A DNA stretch of 64,000 nt, taken from positions 67,643,003-67,707,002 of the forward strand of contig CM046454.1 of the NCBI GenBank assembly GCA_025506515.1. The letters are read 5' to 3'. Shown here piece by piece: positions 45,485 to 56,833 of this stretch; position 1 is the first letter of the stretch, and each line of letters starts with the position of its first letter. The notes below the pieces were generated by a model. It saw only the letters and a list, made by a program, of their open reading frames with translations. It was not told where the DNA came from and did no database searches. The DNA comes from Flaveria trinervia. Taxonomy: Eukaryota > Streptophyta > Magnoliopsida > Asterales > Asteraceae. The translations under genes were made by a program, and so were the position numbers.

Positions 45485-46092
45485 CACATCCTTTGTTTTA
45501 GGACTTTCTCGAATTGGGGAGAAGGTAGGAGCATGATTGTAAAGCCTTTTCTGTCTCCTTTCTTCTTTAATCTTGAGGAGAAATTTTGCATCCTCTACCT
45601 CCTTCCTCTCCTTAGACATTTCCATGTCTATCAGTTCATTTAGTTCTTCTTAGGGAAAATAAATAATCTTATTAACTTCATAGTTCCTAGTCACCAAATA
45701 GTTAATCTAGCTATCCTCAACTCATCATTCTGAGTGTTTGGCTTGGGGTAGCCTTGATAGCATTTTTTATAAAGCCTAAGGACCTAATTGAATTTTTCCC
45801 TTTCGCTTCCTTTTCCTTTCTCTCTCGCTCCTCTTTCTCAATCTCCTTTACAGTCAATTTACTTTTCCCTTTGTCACTTTCAGGCCTTGATAACTTAGGG
45901 AGGAGAGAGCTTTGGCGTTCATTGTTGATGTAGCAGTCAATCTCTCGCTAGAGAGAGATTGTTAAGCCCCTTCACCAGCTAGTGCCTCTCTAAGGGTAAT
46001 GGGTGTTGAAGAAGTACTTGTCTCAAGTTTCATAGGTTCAACCATAAGGCATCTTGTCAAGGCTTCCCCTTCAAAGCTAGTCTTAGGGTCTA
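45485..46092 (-). pseudogene. N2 aORF, third piece
   Basis: It continues the N-type aORF after G2: EMSKERKEVEDAKFLLKIKE and ERRQKRLYNHAPTFSP align with N (ERSREKKEAEDAELL..., RLYKGMPTLSP). The region above about 45630 matches the N aORF near 9830-10270, with stops. It is cut at 46092 by the G3 LTR. Confidence 0.8.
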
Positions 46093-47707
46093 TGTAACAC
46101 CCGGAATAAATTTGAAATGAGCCCATTAGATAATGGGCTTAGCCGAGATTATTTAAATAAAATAAGCGAGCAATGGAGTATGGACCGAGTAGACCTTGTG
46201 GGTTATGTTTTTAGTGAGTTTAAGGTCCCGAGAACACCCACTATATATAAACGGATCAGCTTGAGCAACTCTCATTTGCAACTTAACACCCTAATTCTGG
46301 AAAGAGAGTGTAGAGAGAGAAAGTGGAGAGAATTAAAGATTCAAGGCTCGGTTGATCACGGGATTGAACATCGGTGTTCATGGGCTTCCAAAAAACAAGA
46401 AAACACCAAGATCCAGGTAAAAAAAACATCATTTAATAGTTCCTTTTGATGTAAACCCGGATTCTAGGGCTTGGGGTTTTTGAAAGTGGTAAAGATTCAT
46501 GCAAAACTCACGTTTTAGTGTAAGAAAACATGTAAGAAGCTTAGATATAGCTTATTGGGTGATAAACCAAGGTTTTGGATGTAAAAGATTGAAGTTTTGG
46601 GTCAAAAATGGGTTGGTTCGTAATTTTCAACCCGTTCTGTGAAATTAAGGGTTCATCCGGTGAAATTGCGTAGTTGTCCAGCGAAACTATGAAAACTTCT
46701 TGTGAAAATATAGTTTCGTAGGTAGTTCGCAGACATGGTTATCTAACGAAAGTTGAGTGAAACTGGCAGCGAAATGCTAGCAAAATTGCCAGCGAAACTA
46801 GCAGCGAAACTAGCAGCAAAACTAGCCGCAAAACTGCTGGCGAAACAAGCAGCGAAACTGCTGATGTGGCAGTGAATTAGTAGGTTCAACCATAGGGCTT
46901 CTTTTCAAGGCTTCCCCTTCAAAGCTAATCTTAGGGTCTATGTAACACCCGTAATAAATTTGAAATGAGCCAATTAGTAATAATGGGCATAGCCGAGATT
47001 ATTTAAATAAAATAAGCGAGCAATGGAGTATGGACCGAGTAGACCTTGTGGGTTATGTTTTTAGTGAGTTTAAGGTCCCGAGAACACCCACTATATATAA
47101 ACGGATCAGCTTGAGCAACTCTCATTTGCAACTTAACACCCTAATTCTGGAAAGAGAGTGTAGAGAGAGAAAGTGGAGAGAATTAAAGATTCAAGGCTCG
47201 GTTGATCACGGGATTGAACATCGGTGTTCATGGGCTTCCAAAAAACAAGAAAACACAAAGAATCCAGGTAAAAAAACATCATTTAATCATTCCTTTTGAT
47301 GTAAACCCGGATTCAAGGGCTTGGGGTTTTTGAAAGTGGTAAAGATTCATCCAAAACTCACGTTTTTAGTGTAAGAAAACATGTAAGAAGCTTAGATATA
47401 GCTTATGGGTGATAAACCAAGGTTTTGGATGTAAAAGATTGAAGTTTTGGGTCAAAAATGGGTTGGTTCGTAATTTTCAACCCGTTCTATGAAATTAAGG
47501 GTTCATCCGGTGAAATTGCGTAGTTGTCCAGCGAAACTATGAAAACTTCTTGTGAAAATATAGTTTCATAGGTAGTTTCGCAGACATGGTTATCTAACGA
47601 AAGTTGAGTGAAACTGGCAGCGAAATGCCAGCAAAATTGCCAGCGAAACTAGCAGCAAAACTGCTGGCGAAACAAGCAGTGAAACTGCTGATCTGGCAGT
47701 GAATTAG
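46033..47707. repeat. 848-bp tandem duplication
   Basis: Copy 1 is 46033-46880 and copy 2 is 46881-47707. Both begin TAGGTTCAACCATA (end of N2) and run through the G3 LTR start and its TATA box to GGCAGTGAATTAG. Each holds a run of AGCGAAACTAGC/AGCGAAACTGC repeats near its end (46755-46865 and 47610-47695). Copy 2 is shorter by a few repeat units. Confidence 0.9.
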
Positions 47708-48415
47708 TAGCAAAATTAGGTAGAAATTAACTCCTTGAGTGTTAACTTATCTGCAGGCTGTGTAGTATGACTCTTGTTTTGAAAGCTTGATTGTGGTGCA
47801 TATGTTTATGTATGTGAATGTATGATGCATGATGTTTATAATGATGTGTGATGGTATATGTTATGTATGATGATGCGTGATGATGTTATGCTTATGTATG
47901 ATATATTTTCTTATTTTTCGTACTACACATTATAAGGTGACTTTACGTGGTTTGATTATGATAACGAACGTAAAGTATTATCTTAACGAAGCGAAAGATT
48001 TAAGATAATGAAAGTGGAACATAATGAATGAATGAGTGAATGAAAAGTCTTGCAAGCAAATGAAAGGAGGTTCATAACTCATTGAGAGTTGTTAGCTCAA
48101 CTGTGTGTTTATAGTGTGCAATCTTGGCTAACCTTTAAGGGTTCACACATAGCGGGAGTTAGTGTTTGTGATAACTCCATACGTGCGATACATGCAATAT
48201 GTGTGATATGGGGTCCTTGTCGCTTAACTCTAGATAATATAGCTTTGTGCTAAAGAGCGGGGTTAGGTACATGACAAGACCTAGATAGAAGTGAAAAGAT
48301 AATAAATGTATGAAAAGTGTGATAAGTACGAAATGTGCGAAACGTGCAAAATTTACGAAACGAACGATGAAAGAAGATAATGATTATTACCTTGATGTTC
48401 TAACGAATGAAAGGT
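46093..48415 (+). repeat. G3 gypsy-type LTR, interrupted
   Basis: It begins TGTAACACCCGGAATAAA at 46093, duplicated at 46941. TATATATAA is near 46242 and 47090. The rest resembles the G2 LTR pattern (ACGTAAAG, CTTTACGTGG, TAGCGGG). It has no gag or pol attached and is cut at 48415 by element A2, so its other end lies outside the window. Gypsy affiliation is inferred from the TGTAACACCC start. Confidence 0.6.
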
Positions 48416-49152
48416 TGTTAGGACCTGGTATTTGAACGAAATATCTAGTGATTAGCGTGTAGGCCAGATCAAATAGTGCGGAATCCTATTTGATTGGCGA
48501 TCCAATCAGTGAGAACACACGAAGAATCAATCAAGAATTGAAACTAACATTAGAAATCGATTGGGAATCGATCTAATGTGTTCTATGAACTTGGAGAATG
48601 AATTGCGAGGCTTCTGGATGGCTAGGGTACGTCTGGAGTCGTAATTAATCAAAAGCCCTCTATTTTTCACGAATTGGGTTGTATTTATAGGTTAGTATTA
48701 TTCATTCGTGCGACTGAACCATTAGTATGGTTCAGTCGCGCGATTGAACCATGCGGTTGATTCATTCACACGATTGAGTATTCAGTCATGCGACTGTGTC
48801 AATCTCATGTTATAATCATAGGACTGATCCAGTCTCCTGGTTCAGTCGTGCGACTGAGTCAGTCGTATGAAGTTATTCATGCGTATGGTTCATTCGCATG
48901 GGCCACTCGCATGAGAACTTCATTCTGTTAAGTTTGAATGTATTAATTAATTAATATAACATTATGTGTAACACTTCAAACAACCACAAACCTAATTAAC
49001 CAATTCAACGTCGACTTATTAATGAAATATTAAACATTATAAATAACAAACAACCATATCATTTCATTAATCATTCCAAGTATTACCTCAGAATCAGACA
49101 AACCAGATCTATTACATTCATATCATGATCTAGGGACATACATGTATCAACA
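48416..49152 (-). repeat. A2 3' LTR
   Basis: 737 bp, TGTTGATACATGTATG ... CCAGGTCCTAACA on the minus strand. Palindrome array 48700-48915 (for example CAGTCGTGCGACTG at 48843-48856), TATAAATA at 48689-48682. It matches the A3 5' LTR nearly end to end. Confidence 0.92.
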
Positions 49153-49165
49153 AACTCCCCCTTGG
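49153..49165 (-). other. A2 polypurine tract
   Basis: CCAAGGGGGAGTT on the minus strand directly before the LTR, 12 bp after the aORF stop. Confidence 0.88.
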
Positions 49166-49177
49166 ACCTAGATCTCT

Positions 49178-50381
49178 CTAATCTCTTGTTTTCTGCATAA
49201 CCTCCTTGTATTTCTTGTACTTCTCCTCTTTTGTGACTCCCGTGTGAATCTCAAATGCGAAGCAGAGTCGTATAACGTTCTGGAACTGGAGGGCTTGTAC
49301 AATATCTTGCGTATCATAGAACAGTGGCCACTTGTATAGCGTATAGACATCATTTTCCGACAAGTTTGTAAGCCACATCGGGTCGAATACCCTAATCGTA
49401 TCCATTTGTCCATTTTGCTTAGGACTATGACCGCTTCAGCTGTTCTCCAATCGTAGTACCACCACTTAAAGTGTGGAGTGAAATCCTGTGGCATTTCCCT
49501 GAGTGGGATTCTTGACATTGTGAGCGGAGGATTCCACTTCAACACTATCCTGGGCTTGCCAGTAATGGCATCAACCTCAGACCTTCTGATATACCTAGTA
49601 GGCTGTTGGGGTCTGAAGTTAACCCATCTGGTGTGGTACTCCTTCTTTAGGGCAGTCTCAAACCATCCTGACATCTTCCTCGGATCAGCATACAAAAGCT
49701 TTAATTTGGCCGGTTGGTTGAGCTCAAAACCTGGTAGAGTCTTCAGATCATGTGGGAATCTGAAGTACTCTATGCCCTCTTCTCTCTTAACCGCATAAGT
49801 ACTAAGATCCTCAAAATACACCCATGCTATGATCCTTCCTGACACCTTGTGATGTTTCTTGACTCTCTAGAGTTTGGTGTAGGAATCTTTCTTTGGTGCA
49901 GTACGTTGGGCTCTAACTTCTTCAAAACATGCAGCCCACTCAGCCTTTCGAATGTCGACATCATCATTTGAGGCTTGGGCTGTTCCTACTGCTTTCTCTG
50001 TTTCTTGCTCCATCTTGTTCAACACCTCTATAGTATCGCTGACAAGGGATTCACCCAGATTGGGGACCACATTACCTTTATTTTCAGCGTACTGAGGGTA
50101 ATCCTCGGTAGTGACATCTTCGATCTCGACTTCATCAACATTGGTGAGCTCTTCGTCACTAGTCGAATCGCATGTCAGAGCATCTTTCACTATCTCATCT
50201 GGATTTAGCTTGAAAAGCTCTGCCAGTTGCTCGTTTGATAGGTCATGAATTATTTCCCCTTCTTCAGGGGAATAGTTCACTGACCTCCTGACAATCCCTT
50301 GCAGATCAAGAATCATTGTTAGCTGAGTCTTGACCTGCTAAAGGGGAGCAACATCAAACTCATCTCTTTGGTAATTCGGAT
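49178..50381 (-). pseudogene. A2 additional ORF, coding exon 2
   Basis: It encodes QLTMILDLQGIVRRSVNYSP, an acidic stretch (VDEVEIEDVTTEDYPQYAE), KAEWAACFEEVRAQRTAPKK, REEGIEYFRFPHDLKTLPGF, RYIRRSEVDAITGKPRIVLK, FKWWYYDWRT, VFDPMWLTNLSENDVYTLYK and a final VMQKTRD. It is the counterpart of A1 20927-22131. Breaks: TAG near 50340 and 49867, and a frameshift near 49400. Unknown function; no membrane helix or enzyme motif visible. Confidence 0.72.
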
Positions 50382-50510
50382 CTGTTTGATTTAAACATTC
50401 AACATAAGTCATTAGTAATTAATCAAACAGAAATGCATTCACTTAATATAAACATTCAATACAGGATTCAAATACAAAAGTAAATAAATACATAAACATC
50501 TAGTCTTTAC
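50382..50510 (-). other. Predicted phase-1 intron in A2 aORF
   Basis: 129 bp, donor GATAAAA/GTAAAG and acceptor TTTAAATCAAACAG/ATC, with TACTAAT about 33 bases before the AG. It sits at the same codon and phase as the A1 intron (20776-20926). It contains stops if read through. Confidence 0.75.
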
Positions 50511-52517
50511 TTTTATCATGTATCATAGTATCATCACTTGGAGGAGCAAAAGTAGAAGCTGATTGATCTTGTCTGTTCTTGGACCTTTTCTCTTGACCTG
50601 TAGTAGAGGCCGATGCAGCTGCATCCCCTCCTTCTGCTTCATCATCATCGTCCTTCTCCTCTGTCCTATCTCCTTCGGTTTCTTCATTCTCCTCAGTATC
50701 ACTCTCAACATCCTCATCATCATCTTCATCATCATCTTCATCATCATCATCTCTGTCCCCTTCATTTATCTTCAATGGCTCCTCCTTAGATCCTTTTAGT
50801 TTTAACAGGATAGTCTTCTTTGCCTTTTCCAACTCCTCTATTTTCTTGCTTGATTTGACATTGTGTGATTGGAGTTGGGCTATCTCAGTGCTCTGAGTAG
50901 CCATCTGTTGGGCCTGCTTTGCAATTTGGTGAGATTGTGCAGCAGTCAGGTCAGTAAGCTGGCGGATCTGGGCTGCCTTTTCCTCATCTGCAGCCAATAA
51001 TCGCATTACCATTCTGAGTAGCCATCTGTTGGACAGCTATTCCTCTACCTCGATTGGAGGTATTGCTTGGCGTGAAGTGGTGGCGGTGGTGGTGGCAGTA
51101 GTAAAGATAGGTCTGTGAAATGATGGAGGTGATGTAGGAGTAAAGGATATGGTGGTGGATGTGGTAGCTGTGGTGGATGTGGTGGCTGTGGTGGATGTGG
51201 TGGCTGTGGTGGGTGTGGTGGCTGTGGTGGATCTGGTGGATGTGGTGGCTGTGGTGGTGAGGAAGGTCACCCGACGCTTCTTCTTCTTCTTCTTCTAACC
51301 ATGAGGTTTAGCCATCCTCTTCCTCCTTGTCCCCGTTGAGGTGGAAGCTCCCCCTACAACCCTGCCTGCGGACCCCGGTGCATAGCTTGGGTCAGTATCA
51401 GTATCTCCGGAGTCTCTCGGGTGTTCACCAACCACCCTTAGCCCATGTTCTGTGGGAACAACTTTGCTTCCCACAGTTCGCGTTAGGGGCTCCTCATCCG
51501 ATTCATCCTCCTCCTCTGCACCCTGAACAAAATCCTGATGAAATCCAGCTGACTCGGCTACTTCTCCAGCTAGGACGGACACTGGAGGAACAACATCAGA
51601 CACAGTGCCTCTAGGTGGAATAGGCATACCGTCTCCAGCATCCCCACTATCATAATCATCTGAGTCATGAGTGGGTAGAGCAATCTACTCCACATCAGAG
51701 TCACTATCATCGTGGCGCCACTTTCTCTTTGCTGGCACCACGTAGTCATCCTGGGCAAGATGACCAAACAACCTCCTGACAATAGGTTTCACTTGCTTCC
51801 CCCTGTACACTTTCATCCTCCCCAGGGTAGTATCATCCATCACCTCGAGGACTACCGCATCCTCCTTCTCCTTCGGCAGCGAGGGAAGCTTCTGATTTAT
51901 GATCATCTGCATAAACCTCGGGTACATACAGAAGCCTTCCTTCCCTTTCCCCTTGATGTTCTCCACCAGATAGGTGAAGATCATCTTGGAGAAGCTGAAC
52001 GGATGGTTCAGCACCAACGCAACATACGCGTTCTGCATCTGGTCAGACAACTCATCAAAACCTCCCTTTCTGGAAGCTATGCACTTAAGCAGCACGTGCG
52101 GAAGATATTTAAACTGGGGACAAAGGTTACTTTTGTTGACTACCCCAACATTTATGTCCCCAGAGTACTTGGCTCTAAGAAAGCATCCTTTGACTGTGAG
52201 GGGGTGTAATCGAGTCAGACAATCAGTGTCATCCCCCAACTGTAATACGATCCTCAGATCCTCCTCTGAGATAGTAATAGCCTCTCCAAAGATGGTACTT
52301 ATGATGCAATGAGGCTCAGACGATCTATCGACTGTAGCGCCTTCCCAGAAGGCTTGCTGAATGGATTGAAAAGGAGTACAAGGAGTAGATATGGCGTGTG
52401 CAATCCTTGATCTCAGTAGAAATGTGATGATGCCAAGAAATCGGCAGCGTTTCTGGATGTTAAGTCAAGATGAGCACATATATTGTGCTTCGTGCTCATA
52501 ATCCATCGACTCGCCAT
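50511..52517 (-). pseudogene. A2 additional ORF, coding exon 1
   Basis: ATG at 52517 (MASRWIMSTKHNICAHLDL), the first base after the leader-intron acceptor. The N-terminal core has QQAFWEGATVDRSSE, FGEAITISEEDLRIVLQLGD, LHPLTVKGCFLRAKYSGDIN, FKYLPHVLLKCIASRKGGFD, SFSKMIFTYLVENIKGKGKE and CMYPRFMQMIINQKL. Then come an acidic SDSDVE stretch, a basic KKKKKKRRV stretch (about 51298-51268, possible nuclear signal), Thr-rich repeats, a coiled-coil candidate (QIAKQAQQMATQSTEIAQLQ) and a long Asp/Glu tract. A 1-base loss near 52435 and a few stops break it. The 112-184-residue open pieces make it the best-preserved aORF here. Confidence 0.75.
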
Positions 52518-53074
52518 CTGTTAGACAAAGATAGTAAACATTAGTACCATTGGCTAAGAAAGTCATGAAACCTTAAACTTGAAGAAAATCTTTCTGTCAC
52601 GCGATTGAGATTGTGCGACTGAGTTCAGTCGTGCGATTGAACAGTGCGAATGGGGTTTAGTCGTGCCACTGATCCCATGCGTACCACTGAGTGTGCGACT
52701 GGGCTCATACGTATGTAACCTCATGCGGTTACACCAGTCATGCGACTGACCATCATACGCATGGTTCAGTCGTGCATTTAAGCAGTTCACACCCTTCAGT
52801 CGTGCGACTGAAGTTCATCACTCTGTCCATTCACATGATGTACTGACTGTTCAATTCAAAATCACTTTTTCACCATTTTTGAGTTTTAGACATCGTTATC
52901 TGGTTCATTTGACTCGCAATACATTCTTATACCTCCTAACATCTTTACTTTCGTTTGTTTGAGTCATTTAGTTAGGTTATTAAGTCACTTAAGTCTCGGT
53001 TCTTTTGCGAGTCTGAATGTACCGATTTTTCATCAAATTTAAAGTTATGGGAGTGCTTCTATACCGTAAATTAC
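52518..53074 (-). other. Predicted leader intron of A2 aORF
   Basis: 557 bp, donor CTACAG/GTAATT, acceptor TTTGTCTAACAG/ATGG with TACTAATG upstream. It carries the second palindrome array (52595-52845). The position matches A1 6129-6667. Confidence 0.62.
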
Positions 53075-53212
53075 CTGTAGAGTCGATGTAGATGGTCAGT
53101 AATCAAGAAACGGGGGGTTTAGAGATCAAATGAAATTTTTGCAGAGTTGTGTTAAGTCATGCGATTCAGGGTTATTTTGAAGGTGGTGAGTCTCTGCGAC
53201 CGACTCCCCCTC

Positions 53213-53490
53213 TATTTATACTAACCCTAGATTCAATCGTGCGACTGAGCTCATACGCACCTTTCAGTCGTGCGAGTGGGACTCAGTCGTGTGATTGGTT
53301 CAGTCGTCCTTCTTTAGTCGTCCGACTGGATCTCAGTCGTGCGACTGACTCACTCATCCGCCTTTAAGCATCCGACTGGGCCAATCGTATGGCCCATTCG
53401 GTTGGATGGTCCATATTCATGGTCCATTCGTACGAATGGCTTCCATTCGTATGATTGGTCCATACGTATGGTCCATTTGTGCAATAGGTC
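53213..53490 (-). promoter_or_regulatory. A2 internal promoter for the aORF
   Basis: Palindrome array 53225-53490 followed on the minus strand by TATAAATA (53220-53213). Perfect examples are CCATTCGTACGAATGG at 53424-53439 and CCATACGTATGG at 53460-53471. The arrangement is the same as in A1 5698-5989. Expression is inferred. Confidence 0.62.
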
Positions 53491-55142
53491 ATACTTATTA
53501 ACTTTTTTTGCTGATTTGAATATTTAAATTTTAAAATCCCTTTAATTGCAGAAATTAACGTTATGATCATTTGATCATCTCAAACATGATCGTTTTGACT
53601 TGAAAACCTTTTGATCACCTCAGTCGTGATTGTTTTAAACTTTTTAGAAAACACATGTGGTCTTCTCAGACATGACCCTTTTACTGAGTTGATCCCTTAC
53701 TGATTTTCCTAATGTAGTCCGACAAACAACAAACTCAAATGACTAACTAAATAAAAAAAAAATTAAACTAAAGAATCAAAAGAAGAATTGTTTTTGCTTT
53801 TTGTGAGAGATAAGTCCTAAGATGGAAATCTACTGGATTAGTTTCTGGAATAGACAGCTTCAACTTAGATTGACCACACCTGGACCAAGCCAATTTTGGA
53901 ATCATACAGGCAAGTCAAATCATTTGGGACTTGTTGTCAAAATCTTTTGATGCTCTATTCTTGATTTTCATCTAGAGTCGTTAGCAACTTTTAGGAAATC
54001 ATACTGGAACTATTAGATTACCACATTGATTTGAACTTTCAAGAATTGCAGCCACAATGATGGTCAATATGTTTGTCCTCTTAAATCCATACGCAGACTT
54101 TCGACACAGACTGGTGATAGATTTAGGTTTAATTATTTCAACTAACATTTGTGGATCCCACACTTATATGGTAATCAACATTCCTCAGGAGCTTTTGAGC
54201 GGTCTACGAGTATTTTTACAAGGAGAGAATATTTTTAGAGCTTTCAAAGAGAAGCCAGTCCTCAGGTCAGTGCCATCGCACAGCAGAGAGGCAGCAAACA
54301 ACAATGAATTCTAGAATATCTAGGTTATGCTTATCCTCAGGTCAGTGCCATCGCACAGCAGAGAGGCACACAACCTATCTCCTTATTAGAGCAGCTTAAT
54401 TTTATTTGGCACCAAATGCACCAACAGCATACGTCATTAGCTTGATAGCATTTTTCTTTCATTTTTTTAGTGCTTTGCTCTGTTTATGGTCATCCGCACA
54501 TATTTGTGGCGTTTACATGCTCATTACCTCTTATTGGAATATTGTCGATTGTGTTAACCAGTGATAAGTTGGAAACCCACAGTCAGTTGAACAACTTAGT
54601 TTGATCTTGAGATCACCAGTCAGGTCTAATCATCTATTGTGTTGAATCAACCGACATATCAATTGTGGTCTAGCAACCTCTAGGTCTACTCTCATTGTGT
54701 TACCTTAGGAGTTACCAGTTTTTCTATCATCTTCTCTTTTATATTGCTTAGACTACACAGACTTATACTTTAAATTTTTGTACCTTTTCTAAATTAAAAT
54801 TTTAAAGTCCCTCTTGACTTGTTCCTGTGTACTATCATATTCCAAAGAGTTTGAATCGTATCACAGATACAATCTACCTTAAATCAGCTTTCCACTCCTT
54901 CTCCCTCGTTTTTTTTATTTTTTGTTTTATTTATTTATTTTATTTTTTTTATTATTTATTTATTTATTTATTTATTTTTAAATGTTACTTGCTGACTTAT
55001 TCTCCCCCGAAAATACTAAAATCATAAACTAGTTTAATTATTTTAGGATTTTAATAACCAGCAAAATAACATGAGTTTAATTTAAACAGACCAAAATAAA
55101 ACAAATAAAATAAGAAAGAAAAACTAACTAACCTACATCGGA
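53491..55142 (-). other. A2 pol-aORF spacer
   Basis: Noncoding, colinear with A1 4102-5697. It contains the four GTCAC-type palindromes (53560-53700), the paired hairpin repeats (54260-54367), a TTTA-rich low-complexity run (54905-54980) and the purine tract (54996-55010). I see no gene. Confidence 0.75.
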
Positions 55143-56779
55143 CTACACATGATCATCATCAGGAATAACATCACTTTTCTTTTTAACGCCGTTCACCTCT
55201 AGCAAATATTGAAAACGTGGTTTATCAAAGGCTTTAGTATAGAGGTCAGCGTGTTGAAAATCAGTATTAATTTTTACCACATCAATTAAGTTCTTTTCAA
55301 AACAGTCTCTTATGAAGTGGTATTTAATACCGATATGTTTGGTCTTAGGATGTTGGACCGGATTTTTAGTTACTGCAATTGCAGCAGAGTTATCAACACA
55401 AATAGGGGTAGAGGAGAACGTTAAACCGTAATCTCGCATTTGCTCTTGAATACAGATGATTTGTGAACAGCAACTTGCAGCAGCGACATATTCGGCTTCA
55501 CAGGTTGACAATGCAACCGATGTCTGCTGCCAAGTAACTAGTCTTTTCCCAACGAATTGACACCCTGCGGATGTAGACTTGTAGTTAATTTTGCAGCCTC
55601 CGTAATCTGAGTCACTATACGCAGTGAGCTCAAAGTCATCATCATGAGGGTACCACAACCCAAGTGTGGGTGTACCATTCAAATAACGAAAAATCCTTTT
55701 GACCCCGATCAGATGGTTGACGTTAGGCTTAGCCTGATATCTAGAACATAAACATGTAGCATACATGATATCAGGTCTTGAGGTTGTGAGATACATGAGG
55801 GATCCAATCATTCCTCTGTATATCGTGGCATCTACAAGATCTCCATTTTCATCAGGTGCTATGTCGTGATTCGTAGCCAGTGGAGTCCGAGCAGCAGATG
55901 CATTCTCCATGTCAAAACGACTGAGAATGTCTCTTACATACTTGGTCTGATGTAGAAAGATCCCATCTGGTGTTTGATCCACGTGTAACCCGAGAAAGAA
56001 CTTCATCTCCCCCATAGCACTCATCTCATTTCTTCATAACTGCTTCAAACTCTTTGCATAACTCTTCGTTCTTTGACCCAAAGATTATATCATCAACATA
56101 GATCTGTACGAGCAGTAGGTTGCCATCTTTTTCTTTATGAACAGCGTGCAGTCAATGACTCCCCTGCGAAAGCCGTGTTTCACAAGATGAGTCGAGAGTT
56201 TCTCATACCAAGCTCGTGGAGCTTGATGAAGCCCATATAAAGCCTTGTCAAGCTTGTAGACTCTATCCCGATGATAAGGTTCTTCAAATCCCTCGGATTG
56301 ACTGACATAGACTGTTTCTCTGATTTCCCCATGAAGGAATGCACTCTTCACATCTAATGATAGACTTTAATCTTCATGTACGTTGCATACGCAAGGAATA
56401 TATAAATGGCTTCCATCCTTGCCACGGGTGCAAATACCTCATTGTAGTCAATTCCCTCGACTTGGCGAAAACCTTGAACCACCAATCGAGCCTTGTTCCT
56501 GATAATTACCCCTTGGTCATCATTCTTGCATTTTAACACCCATTTCGGGCCAATGACCTTAGCACCTTTAGGTCTATCAACCAGAGTCCATACACCTAAC
56601 TTCTTGAACTGAAAAAGTTCTTCTTGCATGGCACTCACCCACGCCTCATCATTTAGTGCATCACTGACGTATTTTGGCTCAAACTGTGAGACAAAACACC
56701 GATAAGCACCATCATGAATATATCCTTTTTCCATAACTGAGGCATAATCAGCTGAGTATGGCTGATTTCGGGTTTGCAC
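55143..56779 (-). pseudogene. pol: A2 reverse transcriptase and RNase H
   Basis: RT begins near SQFEPKYVSDALNDEAWVSA. ARLVVQGFRQVEGIDYNEVF and RAWYEKLSTHLVKHGF are clear. The YVDDIIFG box is split by a frameshift (reads MLMI near 56090). The 56024-55143 frame (293 residues) is intact and covers the RT tail and RNase H: LTAYSDSDYGGCKINYKST, STCEAEYVAAASCCSQ, VDNSAAIAVTKNPVQHPKTK, ending VIPDDDHV. Frameshifts at about 56354 and 56085-56024. Confidence 0.88.
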
Positions 56780-56833
56780 TCCTGATCTGACATCCCCAAT
56801 GACATTGTTTAGGGGATGATAGGTGTTTAGTCG

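Noticed and set aside
46117..47299. Two nearly identical 110- and 89-residue open frames
   Set aside because: They lie in the G3 LTR just around its TATA box and are identical because of the tandem duplication; no protein family is recognisable.
48700..48915. Regularly spaced palindromic repeats as a CRISPR-like array
   Set aside because: The sites are degenerate, irregularly spaced, lie in LTR promoters of a plant retrotransposon and have no cas genes nearby.
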